Positions 14,386-22,789 of a stretch of DNA of 24,439 nt are shown here, in pieces. The DNA lies in contig JBMZBW010000029.1 of the NCBI GenBank assembly GCA_049612785.1, positions 1 to 24,439 on the forward strand. Reading direction: 5' to 3'. The translations under genes were made by a program, and so were the position numbers. Below the pieces are notes generated by a model, which had not been told where the DNA came from, ran no database searches, and worked only from the letters and a program-made list of their open reading frames with translations. The DNA comes from UBA7985 sp049612785 (GTDB lineage: Bacteria; Pseudomonadota; Alphaproteobacteria; UBA7985). The stretch's first letter is position 1; each line of letters opens with the position of its first letter.

Positions 14386-16064
14386 GTTCGATTTCATACA
14401 GCGATAGCCGATTAGAGCTGCGGTCACCCGATACAGTCATGCGCCTCGAGCGCCTTGGCTCGGCCTTTCCGACCCGCCTGAGCTTTGGGCGGTCGATGAT
14501 CCGCAACCTGATTGCTGATCGCGTTGAGGTCAGGCGCACCCGCTGGACCATGGACCCGAACGGCTTTGGCCGCGCCACCTACACGCTGGAACTGGGCGGA
14601 CACACCTACTCCCTGATCGCGTTTTCGAATGCGCTGGATGATGCAGATCGATCTGATCGCGTGATTGCAGAAGCGTGGGACGCCAGTTTTGCCCTGTTTG
14701 ACGGGGTTCCAGAAGACAGCGACCTCGACCGCCTCGAAGCCAATCTTCCAAAGCAGGAAGCCGGACGATATTCCGAAAAAGAGCTGGTTATCAGCCGCTC
14801 CAACAAGTCTGTCCGCCTGTTCGGTCACGTGGCCAAAGCTTTGGCTGAGGGCAAGCAACCAGACATCGAGCTTGTTGATTCCATTGGCTATCTGATGCGC
14901 ACCACGGCGGTGTACGGGAACGGAAAGTTCGGGATCGCGGATCGCTTTGTCTTTTCTGACCGCCCCGGACTGGGTGGACCTTTTGCGGCTGAGATGCTCA
15001 CGGTCTGGCTCATTCGCCATTTCACGCACGACTTGGTTGAGCACGTGGCTCAAGCGCTGGGTGGCGCTAAAGCTGTTCGATTGAACGCCGATATCAAACG
15101 GCATCTGGGTATTGGTAATTCTACCGGTTTGGGGATGGCTCCGTTTCTGATCCATCACCCTGAGCTGATCCACAACTGGCTGACCGCCCGTGAAACAGCC
15201 ATCGCGCGGGTGCGGTCGATCCGGTCAATCGACGAGGGTCAGCAGCAACGCATCAAAGACCTTTTGGACCGCGCCAAGATGCACGTGAGCCAGTGGCGCG
15301 TCCCTGATGAGATACAGACTGCGCGGCTTGAGGTTCTGAATGCAGAACTCGCGGAAATGCCGGAACCGGATCTGGGCTGCGAGTTCCCGCTCCAGCGTTT
15401 GCTGGACTGGAGCCTTGGACAGTCGGTGGAGTGTCAGGAACTGATCGCTGCTCTGTGTCTTGAGCCTTTTGGCGAGATGATCGATGCCTTGACCGACGAC
15501 ATGGCCTTCAACGCGCCAAAAGCGTTTGATGCCGCCCAAACCGTCGCCGAAACCCTGACGCTCATAGGCCATCAGTATCAATGGTGCGAGTCCATCGACC
15601 TGCAACAGCAAACCAGCCAGCAAAAGTTCTGGTACGTATCAGAAGCCAAGCTGGAACCGCGTCTGGGTGACCGCTACGCCGAAGAAGGCGCGGACAAGGA
15701 ACAGCCGCTCGATATCGCTCGGCAGGTTCAGGCCTTTGTCGCTTCCTTGCAGAATTTTGCGGATGAAGTCCCCCTCAAAGACGTTCTGGCGCAGCATCCG
15801 GAACATCGAAACATCGCCAAGCGCATCCAGGCTTCGGCCCAACGGCCCTTTGCAGAGGTCAGAGACAATCTGATCGACCAGACCATGCGCCCTATCGATC
15901 TGCTCCGCTGTAAGTTGGCGTTCTTTGGCGCGGTGAAGTTTGATCCGAAGTCCGATCTATGGACCCGGATTACCTTGTTCCAAGGCGCGCCGCTGTGGGA
16001 CGAGTTACAAACCCGCGGCGATGACTGGTGGCTTTCTACAAAACCCGTGAACGCCGTCGCATGA
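14382..16064 (+). CDS. Conserved protein of unknown function (560 aa)
   Basis: I do not recognise a domain. The ATG at 14382 overlaps the M19 stop (ATGA), which is preferred over the in-frame ATG at 14337 inside that gene. The protein has no signal peptide or membrane span. Its first 150 residues include a LELGGHTYSLIAFSNALDD segment that reads as beta-rich, and its middle has MRTTAVYGNGKFGIADR and a GIGNSTGLGMAPFLIHHPELIHNW segment, Gly/His/Asn-rich stretches of the kind conserved in active sites. The C-terminal half is mainly helical. It is coupled on both sides (M19 upstream, DUF3726 downstream, both ATGA), so it very probably works in the same complex or pathway. Function unknown. Confidence 0.8.
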   Translation: MSSISYSDSRLELRSPDTVMRLERLGSAFPTRLSFGRSMIRNLIADRVEVRRTRWTMDPNGFGRATYTLELGGHTYSLIAFSNALDDADRSDRVIAEAWDASFALFDGVPEDSDLDRLEANLPKQEAGRYSEKELVISRSNKSVRLFGHVAKALAEGKQPDIELVDSIGYLMRTTAVYGNGKFGIADRFVFSDRPGLGGPFAAEMLTVWLIRHFTHDLVEHVAQALGGAKAVRLNADIKRHLGIGNSTGLGMAPFLIHHPELIHNWLTARETAIARVRSIRSIDEGQQQRIKDLLDRAKMHVSQWRVPDEIQTARLEVLNAELAEMPEPDLGCEFPLQRLLDWSLGQSVECQELIAALCLEPFGEMIDALTDDMAFNAPKAFDAAQTVAETLTLIGHQYQWCESIDLQQQTSQQKFWYVSEAKLEPRLGDRYAEEGADKEQPLDIARQVQAFVASLQNFADEVPLKDVLAQHPEHRNIAKRIQASAQRPFAEVRDNLIDQTMRPIDLLRCKLAFFGAVKFDPKSDLWTRITLFQGAPLWDELQTRGDDWWLSTKPVNAVA

Positions 16065-16471
16065 GTTTCTCGCTCAACGAAGTCCACATGACTTTGCGCA
16101 AGGCCCTGTGTGGGCGCGGCCTGGCATTTGGGGTTGCGGATGATTTCGGCGCTGTTGGTGCGCGATTAAGCTCCGGCACAACGGCTGATGGGATCAAAGC
16201 CGTTCTCGCGCTCAACAATGACGCTCTTTTGGCCCTGCTCTACCGCGTAGAAACAAGCCTCGGCGCGAACGAGGACGCAAAGCTCGAGAGTGAGCTTGAG
16301 CGTCGACTTGCGGATCAACTTCTGGGACAGCCCTTCCCACGAGACCGGGCATGCGCCATAAGCGCCGAAAGCTGGCAACAGGCGCTGGATCTCAGCCATC
16401 TGACTTACGTGCCAGAATCTGAAGAGTCCCGCTTGGCTGGTGCTGGTGCCGGGACCAACGACAACGACTAG
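16061..16471 (+). CDS. DUF3726-like protein
   Basis: A 136-residue cytosolic protein. The start SFSLNEVHMTLRKALCGRGLAFGVAD (residues 2-27, shown in part) resembles the N-terminus of DUF3726 proteins, with SLNEV, then a Lys/Arg-Ala helix and a Gly-rich turn. It is shorter than the roughly 200-residue members I recall and ends in a polar tail rich in Gly, Ala, Asn and Asp. The ATG at 16061 overlaps the upstream stop (ATGA), so it is translationally coupled to the 560-aa protein; the in-frame start at 16028 lies inside that gene. It is followed 22 bp later by the Ldh_2 gene. No function is established; co-translation suggests a small partner of the 560-aa protein. Confidence 0.7.
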   Translation: MSFSLNEVHMTLRKALCGRGLAFGVADDFGAVGARLSSGTTADGIKAVLALNNDALLALLYRVETSLGANEDAKLESELERRLADQLLGQPFPRDRACAISAESWQQALDLSHLTYVPESEESRLAGAGAGTNDND

Positions 16472-16493
16472 TACAGAACAGAAAGTCGCCCCC

Positions 16494-17495
16494 ATGGACA
16501 TTACGATGACCCTCGATCAGGTCTACGATCTGGCGCTGAACACCCTGAAAGATGCAGGAGCCAGTGAGACCAATGCGGCCTCTGTCGCAAAATCCACGTG
16601 GCGCGCAGAGCGTGACGGGATCCGCTCGCACGGGCTTATGTATGTCCCCATCTACGCGGAACATGTGCGCTGCGGAAAGGTTGTTGGGGATGCGCAACCG
16701 GTTGTGAGCCAGCCAAAATCCGGCGTCATTTCCGTTGATGCCAAGCACGGCTTTGCTCATCCCGCGATTGATGCCGGGTGGGATGCTTTTACCCATGCTG
16801 CGCGGGAAAACGGGGTTGCCGTGCTCACGCTCCACAACTCCTACAACTGCGGCATTCTGGGTCACCACGCTGAGCGACTGGCAGAAGACGGTCTGCTGGG
16901 GCTTTGCTTCACCCATGCCCCGGCCTCGGTTGCGCCAACAGGCGGCAAAAAGCCGGTTGTGGGGACCAATCCCTTTGCCTTGGGTGTACCTGATGGCAAG
17001 GGCGGCGCAAGCATGGTGATCGACCAGTCTATTTCGGTGGTCGCCAAGTCCGAAATCGTCCTGCGCAACAAAAACGGTGAGTCCATCGAAGAAGGTTGGG
17101 CCTTTGGTCCCGACGGTGAGCCGACAACAGACCCCGCCGTTGCTCTCAAAGGCACCATGGCCCCCAGCGGAGGCTACAAGGGCGTCGGCATGGGCCTGAC
17201 AGTCGAGCTTCTGGCATCGTGTCTGGCCGGCGCTGTTTTGTCGACACAGGCCTCGCCCTTTGCGGGTACGGCTGGCGGTCCACCATCAACGGGCCAGTGC
17301 TTTATCGCCTTTGATCCGGCCAGCTTCTCGGGTGACGCGTTCTTCACGCAGGTTGAAACCCTGCTCGGTACGATCCGGGATCAGGACGGCGCGCGCGTGC
17401 CCGGTGATCGGCGCAAAAACAACCGTGCCAGCACGGAATCCGATGGTGTGAAGGTCAACGAAGCCCAGCAACGCGCGCTCGGCTTGCTGGACTGA
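16494..17495 (+). CDS. Ldh_2 / malate-L-lactate dehydrogenase-family oxidoreductase
   Basis: A 333-residue NAD(P)-dependent dehydrogenase of the type-2 malate/lactate dehydrogenase family. The catalytic His46 lies in RDGIRSHGL (41-48), and NSYNCGILGHHAERLA, VVGTNPFALGVP and GGYKGVGMGLTVELL are family blocks. Members reduce or oxidise 2-oxo acids or cyclic imines: malate, ureidoglycolate, 2,3-diketogulonate, (R)-sulfolactate and delta1-pyrroline/piperideine-2-carboxylate. Which applies here cannot be decided from sequence. The ATG at 16494 has GAAAG 8 nt upstream; the longer frame overlaps the DUF3726 gene. It is the last gene of the four-gene operon and its stop abuts the stop of the convergent glutamine-synthetase-like gene, with no base between and no terminator. 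Confidence 0.88.
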   Translation: MDITMTLDQVYDLALNTLKDAGASETNAASVAKSTWRAERDGIRSHGLMYVPIYAEHVRCGKVVGDAQPVVSQPKSGVISVDAKHGFAHPAIDAGWDAFTHAARENGVAVLTLHNSYNCGILGHHAERLAEDGLLGLCFTHAPASVAPTGGKKPVVGTNPFALGVPDGKGGASMVIDQSISVVAKSEIVLRNKNGESIEEGWAFGPDGEPTTDPAVALKGTMAPSGGYKGVGMGLTVELLASCLAGAVLSTQASPFAGTAGGPPSTGQCFIAFDPASFSGDAFFTQVETLLGTIRDQDGARVPGDRRKNNRASTESDGVKVNEAQQRALGLLD

Positions 17496-18800
17496 TTACA
17501 CGTCGTCTCGATAGGTCTGGATTTCGAACGGCGTAACCTTTTCAGCAAAGGTGCCGATTTCCTGTCGCTTGGCGGCAACAAAGGCTCGGCGGAAAGCGGC
17601 ACCAAAGGTTTCTTCGATGAACGCACTCTGTTCGAACCGGACCAACGCCTCTTCCCATGACGCGGGTAGTCGCGGCAAATCCTGATCATAACTGCTGCCG
17701 GTGAAGGGCTGAGGCGGCGTCGCCTTTTCCTGCATCCCCCCGATGGCTGCGGACAGGACCGAGGCGATGACCAGATAAGGGTTAGCGTCGGCACCGGAAA
17801 CCCGATGTTCAAACCGGCGTGCAACACCTGGACCTGCTGGTATCCGAACGGCTGCTGTGCGGTTGTCCATACCCCATGACGCCGTCGTGGGGGCGTGCGT
17901 CCCCTCTCGCAGGCGGCGAAAACTGTTCAGATGCGGCGCAAACAGCAGCGTGCTGTCCGCCATGGCGTCGAGCAAGCCTGCGACGGCTGAAGAAAGCGCG
18001 TCCGAGCCCAAATCCGTACCATTGTCAAAGATGTTGCTGCCGCTCTGGTCCAGAACAGAAGCATGAAGATGAAAACCGTTGCCCGCGTCTTCGCCATAGG
18101 GCTTGGCCATGAAGGTTGCGCCCAAACCGTGCTTTCGGGCGACACCGCGCACGATGAACTTGAACAGCGATGCATCATCCGCCGCCTTCACAGCGTCGTC
18201 CGAGTGCAGCAGATTAACCTCAAACTGACCCATCCCACTTTCAGAAATAGCGGCATCAGCCGGTACGTCCCAGGCCTCACACGCGGCATAAATATCGTCG
18301 GTGAAGCCCTTAAAGGCTTCGAGCAGGTCGATGGAATAGAGCGACCCCGCAGACATGCGGCTCGCGGTGCCGGGGATCAACGGTGGCTGCATGCCGGTTG
18401 AGGCTGGATCGTAGAGGTAGAACTCCAACTCAGTGGCGCAAACCGCTTTCAGGCCCTTTTCTGCAAAACGCGCAACAACGGATTCAAGCTGGGCGCGCGG
18501 GTCAATCGGGCTGATTTCGCCTTCGTGCAGGTACATCTGGCAGGGCAGCAAAGATACATCGTCCTCCACCCACGTCAGTGGCAGTGGTCCGCGCCCGGTG
18601 GGTTTAAGGGTCCCATCCCGGTCACCAGTCTCCAGAACCAAGCCGCTTTCCAGCGCATCCCGGCCAAAAACATCAACATGCAGGGTCGACGCCGGCAGTT
18701 TCATCGTTCCCTTGAAGACCTTGTCAGCCGACTGCGCAGGCAGTCTCTTGCCACGGAAAATACCATTGATGTCAGTTACCACTGGATAAAGCGCTGTCAC
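17496..18800 (-). CDS. Glutamine-synthetase-family ligase (PuuA/GlnIII-like)
   Basis: A 434-residue GS-fold ligase. A GTG start at 18800 is chosen because GAGG lies 5 nt upstream and the protein then begins TALYPVVTDINGIFRGKRLP, matching the beta-grasp start of this family; the longer frame to 18947 reads into non-family sequence. Metal and substrate residues are Glu124/Glu126 (ATELEFYL), Glu187 and Glu194 (SESGMGQFEVN), His244 (NGFHLHAS) and the Arg-containing HAPTTASWGMDNRTAAVRIP. GlnA-specific regulatory features such as the adenylylation loop are not seen, so a gamma-glutamyl-amine ligase is more likely than central ammonia assimilation. A GGCCC/GGGCC hairpin lies in its leader. Amine substrate unknown. 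Confidence 0.85.
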   Translation of the reverse strand: MTALYPVVTDINGIFRGKRLPAQSADKVFKGTMKLPASTLHVDVFGRDALESGLVLETGDRDGTLKPTGRGPLPLTWVEDDVSLLPCQMYLHEGEISPIDPRAQLESVVARFAEKGLKAVCATELEFYLYDPASTGMQPPLIPGTASRMSAGSLYSIDLLEAFKGFTDDIYAACEAWDVPADAAISESGMGQFEVNLLHSDDAVKAADDASLFKFIVRGVARKHGLGATFMAKPYGEDAGNGFHLHASVLDQSGSNIFDNGTDLGSDALSSAVAGLLDAMADSTLLFAPHLNSFRRLREGTHAPTTASWGMDNRTAAVRIPAGPGVARRFEHRVSGADANPYLVIASVLSAAIGGMQEKATPPQPFTGSSYDQDLPRLPASWEEALVRFEQSAFIEETFGAAFRRAFVAAKRQEIGTFAEKVTPFEIQTYRDDV

Positions 18801-18822
18801 GGGAACCTCATTGCTTTGCTTT

Positions 18823-18839
18823 GGCCCGACGCTAGGGCC
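18823..18839 (-). other. Leader hairpin upstream of the GS-like gene
   Basis: GGCCC (18823-18827) and GGGCC (18835-18839) form a 5-bp all-GC stem with a 7-nt loop, located about 13 bp upstream of the GAGG ribosome site of the GS-like gene. No U tract follows. It could stabilise the leader or influence initiation; that is inference. Confidence 0.3.
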
Positions 18840-18995
18840 GAAGTCCACTTCCTGCAAGGCTCCTGACCAGCCTAAGCGTTTGAGCCATATTACGCGGCTG
18901 ACATACAACGTCGAAGAAACGCCGTTCCTATGACCTCCCCTCCACATTGGCTGACCTGCCGATTGGGACGGCCTCTAATACAGGAAACACCTTCT

Positions 18996-20483
18996 ATGTC
19001 TTCTCTGGCCGCTTATCGCGAGCAATGGACCGGCAATGTGCGTCGGGATTTGTTGTCCGGCCTGGTCGTTGCTCTTGCCCTGATCCCAGAGGCGATTGCA
19101 TTTTCCATTATCGCAGGTGTCGATCCCAAAGTTGGGCTCTACGCCTCTTTTTCGATTGCCGTGATCACCGCAATCGTTGGTGGCCGTCCGGGAATGATTT
19201 CTGCGGCCACAGCTGCAACGGCTGTTCTCATGGTTACGCTGGTGAAGGAACACGGCCTGCAATATCTGCTCGCGGCGACCATCCTCGCTGGGTTGCTACA
19301 GATTGGTGCTGGTTTCCTGCGGCTGGGTTACCTGATGCGGTTTGTATCGCGTTCGGTGATGACAGGCTTTGTGAACGCGCTGGCCATTCTGATTTTCCTG
19401 GCCCAGTTGCCTGAACTGATCAACGTTTCGTGGATGACTTATCCTTTTGTCGCCCTTGGTCTGGCGATCATCTACATCCTGCCCCGCTTTACCAAGGCCG
19501 TCCCCTCCCCGCTGATCTGCATCATTGTGCTGACGGCAATTGTGATGATCTTCAACATCGACGACTTGCGCAACGTGGGCGATATGGGCGAGTTGCCGGA
19601 TACACTGCCCATCTTCCTGTTGCCGCAGATTCCGCTGAACCTTGAAACCCTGATGATCATTCTGCCGGTGTCGGCGGCTGTGGCGGCTGTGGGTCTGCTG
19701 GAAAGTCTGATGACTCAATCGCTGGTCGATGACCTGACCGATACCCCGTCAAACAAGAATCAGGAGTGCATCGGTCAAGGCGTCGCGAATACGGCGACCG
19801 GCTTTATTGGCGGCATGGCGGGTTGCGCTATGATTGGTCAGTCGATGATCAACGTGAAGTCCGGCGGTCGGGGGCGACTGTCCTGTTTTGCGGCGGGCGT
19901 TTTGCTGCTGTTCATGATTGTGGTTCTGGGCGACTGGGTAAAGCAGATACCGATGGCCGCTTTGGTGGCCATTATGATCATGGTGTCGATTGGAACCTTC
20001 AGTTGGTCGTCCATTCGCAGTTTGGCCGAGCATCCATGGCCTTCCAGCGTCGTCATGGTCGCAACCGTCGTTACGGTCGTCCTGAGCCATAACCTCGCCA
20101 TTGGCGTACTTGTGGGTGTGTTGCTGTCGGGGATCTTCTTTGCCTGGAAAATGGCGCAGATATTCCGCGTGACCTCCACCCTATCCGAAGACGGCAAGCA
20201 TCGGACCTACGTGGTCGAAGGCCAACTGTTCTTTGCGTCGGTTGAGCAGTTCTATTCCTCCTTTGATTTCCGTGAAGCGCTGGAAAAGGTCACCATCGAC
20301 GTAACCCGCGCCCATATCTGGGATCTGTCGTCCGTGCATGCGCTCGATATGACCCAACTGAAGTTCCGTCGTGACGGGGCTGAAGTCGAGGTTTTGGGCA
20401 TGAACGAAGCCAGCGAGACCATCGTTCTGAAACTGGGTCAGGCCGACAAGCCCGGCGCGCTCGAAAAAATGTTGGAGCACTAG
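18996..20483 (+). CDS. SulP-family inorganic anion transporter with STAS domain
   Basis: A 495-residue inner-membrane transporter. The ATG at 18996 has AGGAA about 8 nt upstream and gives the standard start SSLAAYREQW; the frame from 18930 adds an unlikely tail. The SulP signature region ALIPEAIAFSIIAGVDPKVG (28-47) and GLYASF are followed by roughly 12 hydrophobic segments to about residue 390, then a cytoplasmic STAS domain (about 400-495) with IWDLSSVHALD as the regulatory loop. SulP proteins carry sulfate, bicarbonate or other anions, usually with Na+ or H+. The substrate cannot be told from sequence. The stop is 3 bp from the Usp start, so the two are an operon; this SulP-Usp pairing is a recurrent arrangement. 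Confidence 0.92.
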   Translation: MSSLAAYREQWTGNVRRDLLSGLVVALALIPEAIAFSIIAGVDPKVGLYASFSIAVITAIVGGRPGMISAATAATAVLMVTLVKEHGLQYLLAATILAGLLQIGAGFLRLGYLMRFVSRSVMTGFVNALAILIFLAQLPELINVSWMTYPFVALGLAIIYILPRFTKAVPSPLICIIVLTAIVMIFNIDDLRNVGDMGELPDTLPIFLLPQIPLNLETLMIILPVSAAVAAVGLLESLMTQSLVDDLTDTPSNKNQECIGQGVANTATGFIGGMAGCAMIGQSMINVKSGGRGRLSCFAAGVLLLFMIVVLGDWVKQIPMAALVAIMIMVSIGTFSWSSIRSLAEHPWPSSVVMVATVVTVVLSHNLAIGVLVGVLLSGIFFAWKMAQIFRVTSTLSEDGKHRTYVVEGQLFFASVEQFYSSFDFREALEKVTIDVTRAHIWDLSSVHALDMTQLKFRRDGAEVEVLGMNEASETIVLKLGQADKPGALEKMLEH

Positions 20484-20486
20484 ACC

Positions 20487-21341
20487 ATGGCAAAGCCAAA
20501 GCTCATCACCCTGATCGACGGATCAGTCTACGCCGAAAGCGTCTGTGACCACGCGAGCTGGATCGCCCAGAGGAACCAGGCCGATATTGCGCTGTTGCAC
20601 GTCATCGGACGCCGACAGGCGGCACGGCAAGACGTCTCCGGCACGCTGGCCCTTGGTGCTCGCTCCTCAATGCTGGAGGAGCTCACGCGGTTGGAAGGCG
20701 ACATGGCACGCGTTGCCCAGCAACATGGCCGCGCCCTGTTAGACGGCGCTGCTGACCGGATTGCGGCGGAAGGCATCAAGCGTCCGGAAACACGACTTCG
20801 GATTGGTGACCTGATCGAAGAAAGCAACGACGCCCTGACTGAGGCTTCTATGCTGGTTATCGGCAAGCGGGGAGAAGCCGCCGACTTCGCACGCCTGCAT
20901 CTTGGCTCAAACCTCGAGCGCATGGTGCGTTCCAGCTCAAAGCCGATCTTTGTTGCGTCCCGCACATTCAAGCCAATCCAGCGCGTGATGATCGCCTATG
21001 ATGGCCACTCACCGGCACGAAAGGCTGTTGAGGCCATTGGTACAGACCCTTTGTTCAAGGGTTTGGAAATCAAATTGCTCATGGTTGGCGACGATGATGA
21101 GACCAATCGTGTGCGTCTGGAAGAACCGGTTCAACTGCTCCAAAATGCGGGGCTGAAAGTTTCTTCGGAATTGGTTTCCGGTCAGCCTGTGGATGTCATC
21201 AGCGCGCGAGCCGGTACCGATGAGTTCGACTTGCTGGTCATGGGCGCTTACGGTGGCGGGCGTTTGCGGTCCATGTTTATCGGATCAACGACTACGGAAA
21301 TGCTCATTTCTTGCCGAGTTCCTGTCTTGCTTTTCCGCTAA
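20487..21341 (+). CDS. Tandem-domain universal stress protein
   Basis: A 284-residue protein with two Usp domains (about 1-158 and 163-284). The second has the ATP-binding motif G253-x2-G256-x9-G266-S267 (GAYGGGRLRSMFIGSTT). The first has a related but one-residue-longer version, G126-x2-G129-x10-G140-S141, so ATP binding there is less certain. No signal peptide is seen; it is cytosolic. It is co-transcribed with the SulP transporter (3-bp gap), which suggests it senses nucleotide or stress state to control that transporter, as proposed for similar Usp-transporter pairs. Direct regulation here is inference. Confidence 0.9.
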   Translation: MAKPKLITLIDGSVYAESVCDHASWIAQRNQADIALLHVIGRRQAARQDVSGTLALGARSSMLEELTRLEGDMARVAQQHGRALLDGAADRIAAEGIKRPETRLRIGDLIEESNDALTEASMLVIGKRGEAADFARLHLGSNLERMVRSSSKPIFVASRTFKPIQRVMIAYDGHSPARKAVEAIGTDPLFKGLEIKLLMVGDDDETNRVRLEEPVQLLQNAGLKVSSELVSGQPVDVISARAGTDEFDLLVMGAYGGGRLRSMFIGSTTTEMLISCRVPVLLFR

Positions 21342-21426
21342 GGATAGAAACGCGCTTATCAATCGCGCAGTTTTGACCCTAAAAGGATGGATCGTTCGCT
21401 ACTGTCCTCTGGATTGGAGAATAACT

Positions 21427-22014
21427 ATGCCCCTGATCCGCTCTTTGCTGCTTGGTCTTGCAAGCCTCAGTCTCCTTACGGCTGCGCCGGTAAAGGCCGA
21501 AGACCCGTGGGATAGCCTGACCTTTGAAAAACTGGATCAGGTTGCGGAAGCGGCTTTGGACAACGCGCAGTCCCTGTCGTTAAAGCACAACCGCGAATAC
21601 TGCGGCTACATCGCCTTCGATGGCGCGGACCGCCTGCGCTTCACGGCTCCGCTGAAAGGGTCAGTGGAAACCTGTACTCCGCCAGAGGTCCCCTACAGTT
21701 GGGAATTGATCGCCAGCTATCACACCCACGGCGCACTCGACCCCAACGAGCCTGACGTCTCTTACGAATTGCCAAGCAGCGACGATCTGCGCGGTGATAT
21801 GGAGGAAGGCGTTGACGGCTATCTCGCAACACCGGGTGGACGGTTTTGGTTCATTGATACTCAGGATGAAGTTGTGATCATGCTCGGTGATGTGGGCTAT
21901 TTTGAACCAGACAAACTGTTTGAGCAGGATACAGAATGTGGACCTTGGGCGGAGCATACGTTCGAGGAAATCTTCGTGATGGAAGAAGAAGAAATCGGCC
22001 CTTGCGATCTCTGA
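21427..22014 (+). CDS. Exported DUF4329/JAMM-like putative metallopeptidase
   Basis: A 195-residue protein whose ATG at 21427 has GGAG 7 nt upstream; the longer frame from 21193 lies inside the Usp gene. A Sec signal peptide (1-24, VKA|ED) leads into a domain with a JAMM/MPN-like metal motif: His99-Thr-His101 followed by Pro116-Ser117-x2-Asp120 and upstream Glu residues (Glu57, Glu93). The usual HxHP-x6-PSxxD spacing is stretched here. Cysteines at 59, 83, 171 and 193 could form periplasmic disulfides. JAMM proteins cleave isopeptide or peptide bonds with zinc. It starts a four-gene operon with two Lin0512 proteins and an exported rhodanese. Target unknown. Confidence 0.72.
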   Translation: MPLIRSLLLGLASLSLLTAAPVKAEDPWDSLTFEKLDQVAEAALDNAQSLSLKHNREYCGYIAFDGADRLRFTAPLKGSVETCTPPEVPYSWELIASYHTHGALDPNEPDVSYELPSSDDLRGDMEEGVDGYLATPGGRFWFIDTQDEVVIMLGDVGYFEPDKLFEQDTECGPWAEHTFEEIFVMEEEEIGPCDL

Positions 22015-22043
22015 ATTTTGATATGGGACAGGAGGACTGAAAG

Positions 22044-22400
22044 TTGGCCCTGAAGAAACGGGTTGCCCTTGAACTCGGCCAAGGCACTTCCTTGCGATCT
22101 GGTGATTACACGCGGGCTGCGGAACGAGCCGTTAAAGACGCGCTTTGGCACAATTCCCTGAACATGGCGCAGGCCTTCGGCGCGCCCAAAGACGCGATGA
22201 TCGTCGATGTCGAAATTGCAGTCCAAGAACCGGATGCAGTCGATTGCGATGCCGTGGCTCAGATTTTTCCCTATGGCACCGTCTCGGTCAGTGCCCGTCA
22301 TGGTGGGTTGGACATACCCAAGCCCGATGGCAGCGGCAGCACGCTTGTGGCGCTGGCTGCTGTGGTCGTCTCGTTCATGGTGGAGGAAGCCTCAGCATGA
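22044..22400 (+). CDS. Lin0512-family protein (copy A)
   Basis: A 118-residue cytosolic protein of the Lin0512 family. The TTG start at 22044 is set by AGGAGG at 8 nt (22030-22035). Conserved points are the LELGQGTSLRSGDYTRAAERA start, DALWHNSL, VDCDAVAQIFPYG and ARHGGLDI. It shares these landmarks with the next gene, so the two are paralogues. The family has no established activity; the compact alpha/beta pattern resembles a ring-forming enzyme fold with small-molecule sites, which is speculation. Its stop overlaps the start of copy B (ATGA, 22397-22400), so the two are made in coupled amounts, consistent with a heteromer. Confidence 0.8.
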   Translation: MALKKRVALELGQGTSLRSGDYTRAAERAVKDALWHNSLNMAQAFGAPKDAMIVDVEIAVQEPDAVDCDAVAQIFPYGTVSVSARHGGLDIPKPDGSGSTLVALAAVVVSFMVEEASA

Positions 22401-22789
22401 CACAGGCCACCGACCAAAACCTGCAGCGGCTCATCCTTGAAATTGGCATGGGCAACGATCTCTATGGCGAGGACTACACCAAAGCCGCCTTGCGCGCCGT
22501 TCAGGATGCGCTGCACCATTCATCTCTGATCCTGTTCCGCTCGCTTGAGTTGGACTCAAGCCTCATGCAGGTGCGGGTTACCATCGGCGTGGAAAGACCA
22601 CAGTCCGTTGATTGCGCCGCCGTCGCCGCGAGCTTGCCGCGCGGACAAGCGGTCGTAACCGCCGTCAAAGGCGGCATGAACGTTGTGGATACTGAAAACC
22701 AAACCGTTAGTGTTGTCGCGACGGCGGCAATTGAAGCCTTTTATCCCATGGATCTGGTGCCATGGACCGTCGTGAAAGCAGAACCATGA
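22397..22789 (+). CDS. Lin0512-family protein (copy B)
   Basis: A 130-residue paralogue of the preceding gene. Aligned by eye, both share the pattern L-LE-G-G, DYT-AA-RAV-DAL-H-SL, VDC-AVA and a GG followed by a hydrophobic strand. The ATG at 22397 overlaps the stop of copy A and the stop overlaps the rhodanese start (ATGA, 22786-22789). Longer in-frame starts from 22145 lie inside copy A. No signal peptide is present, in contrast to both flanking gene products, so the pair acts in the cytosol or needs a separate partner. Retention of two diverged copies in tandem suggests a heteromeric complex. Function unknown. Confidence 0.8.
   Translation: MTQATDQNLQRLILEIGMGNDLYGEDYTKAALRAVQDALHHSSLILFRSLELDSSLMQVRVTIGVERPQSVDCAAVAASLPRGQAVVTAVKGGMNVVDTENQTVSVVATAAIEAFYPMDLVPWTVVKAEP

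Noticed and set aside
18801..18947. N-terminal extension of the GS-like protein
   Set aside because: Sequence contains the GAGG ribosome site and a leader hairpin and does not match the family N-terminus.
21342..21385. Possible terminator after the Usp gene
   Set aside because: The CGCG/CGCG pairing is only 4 bp and is followed by just four T, too weak to call.
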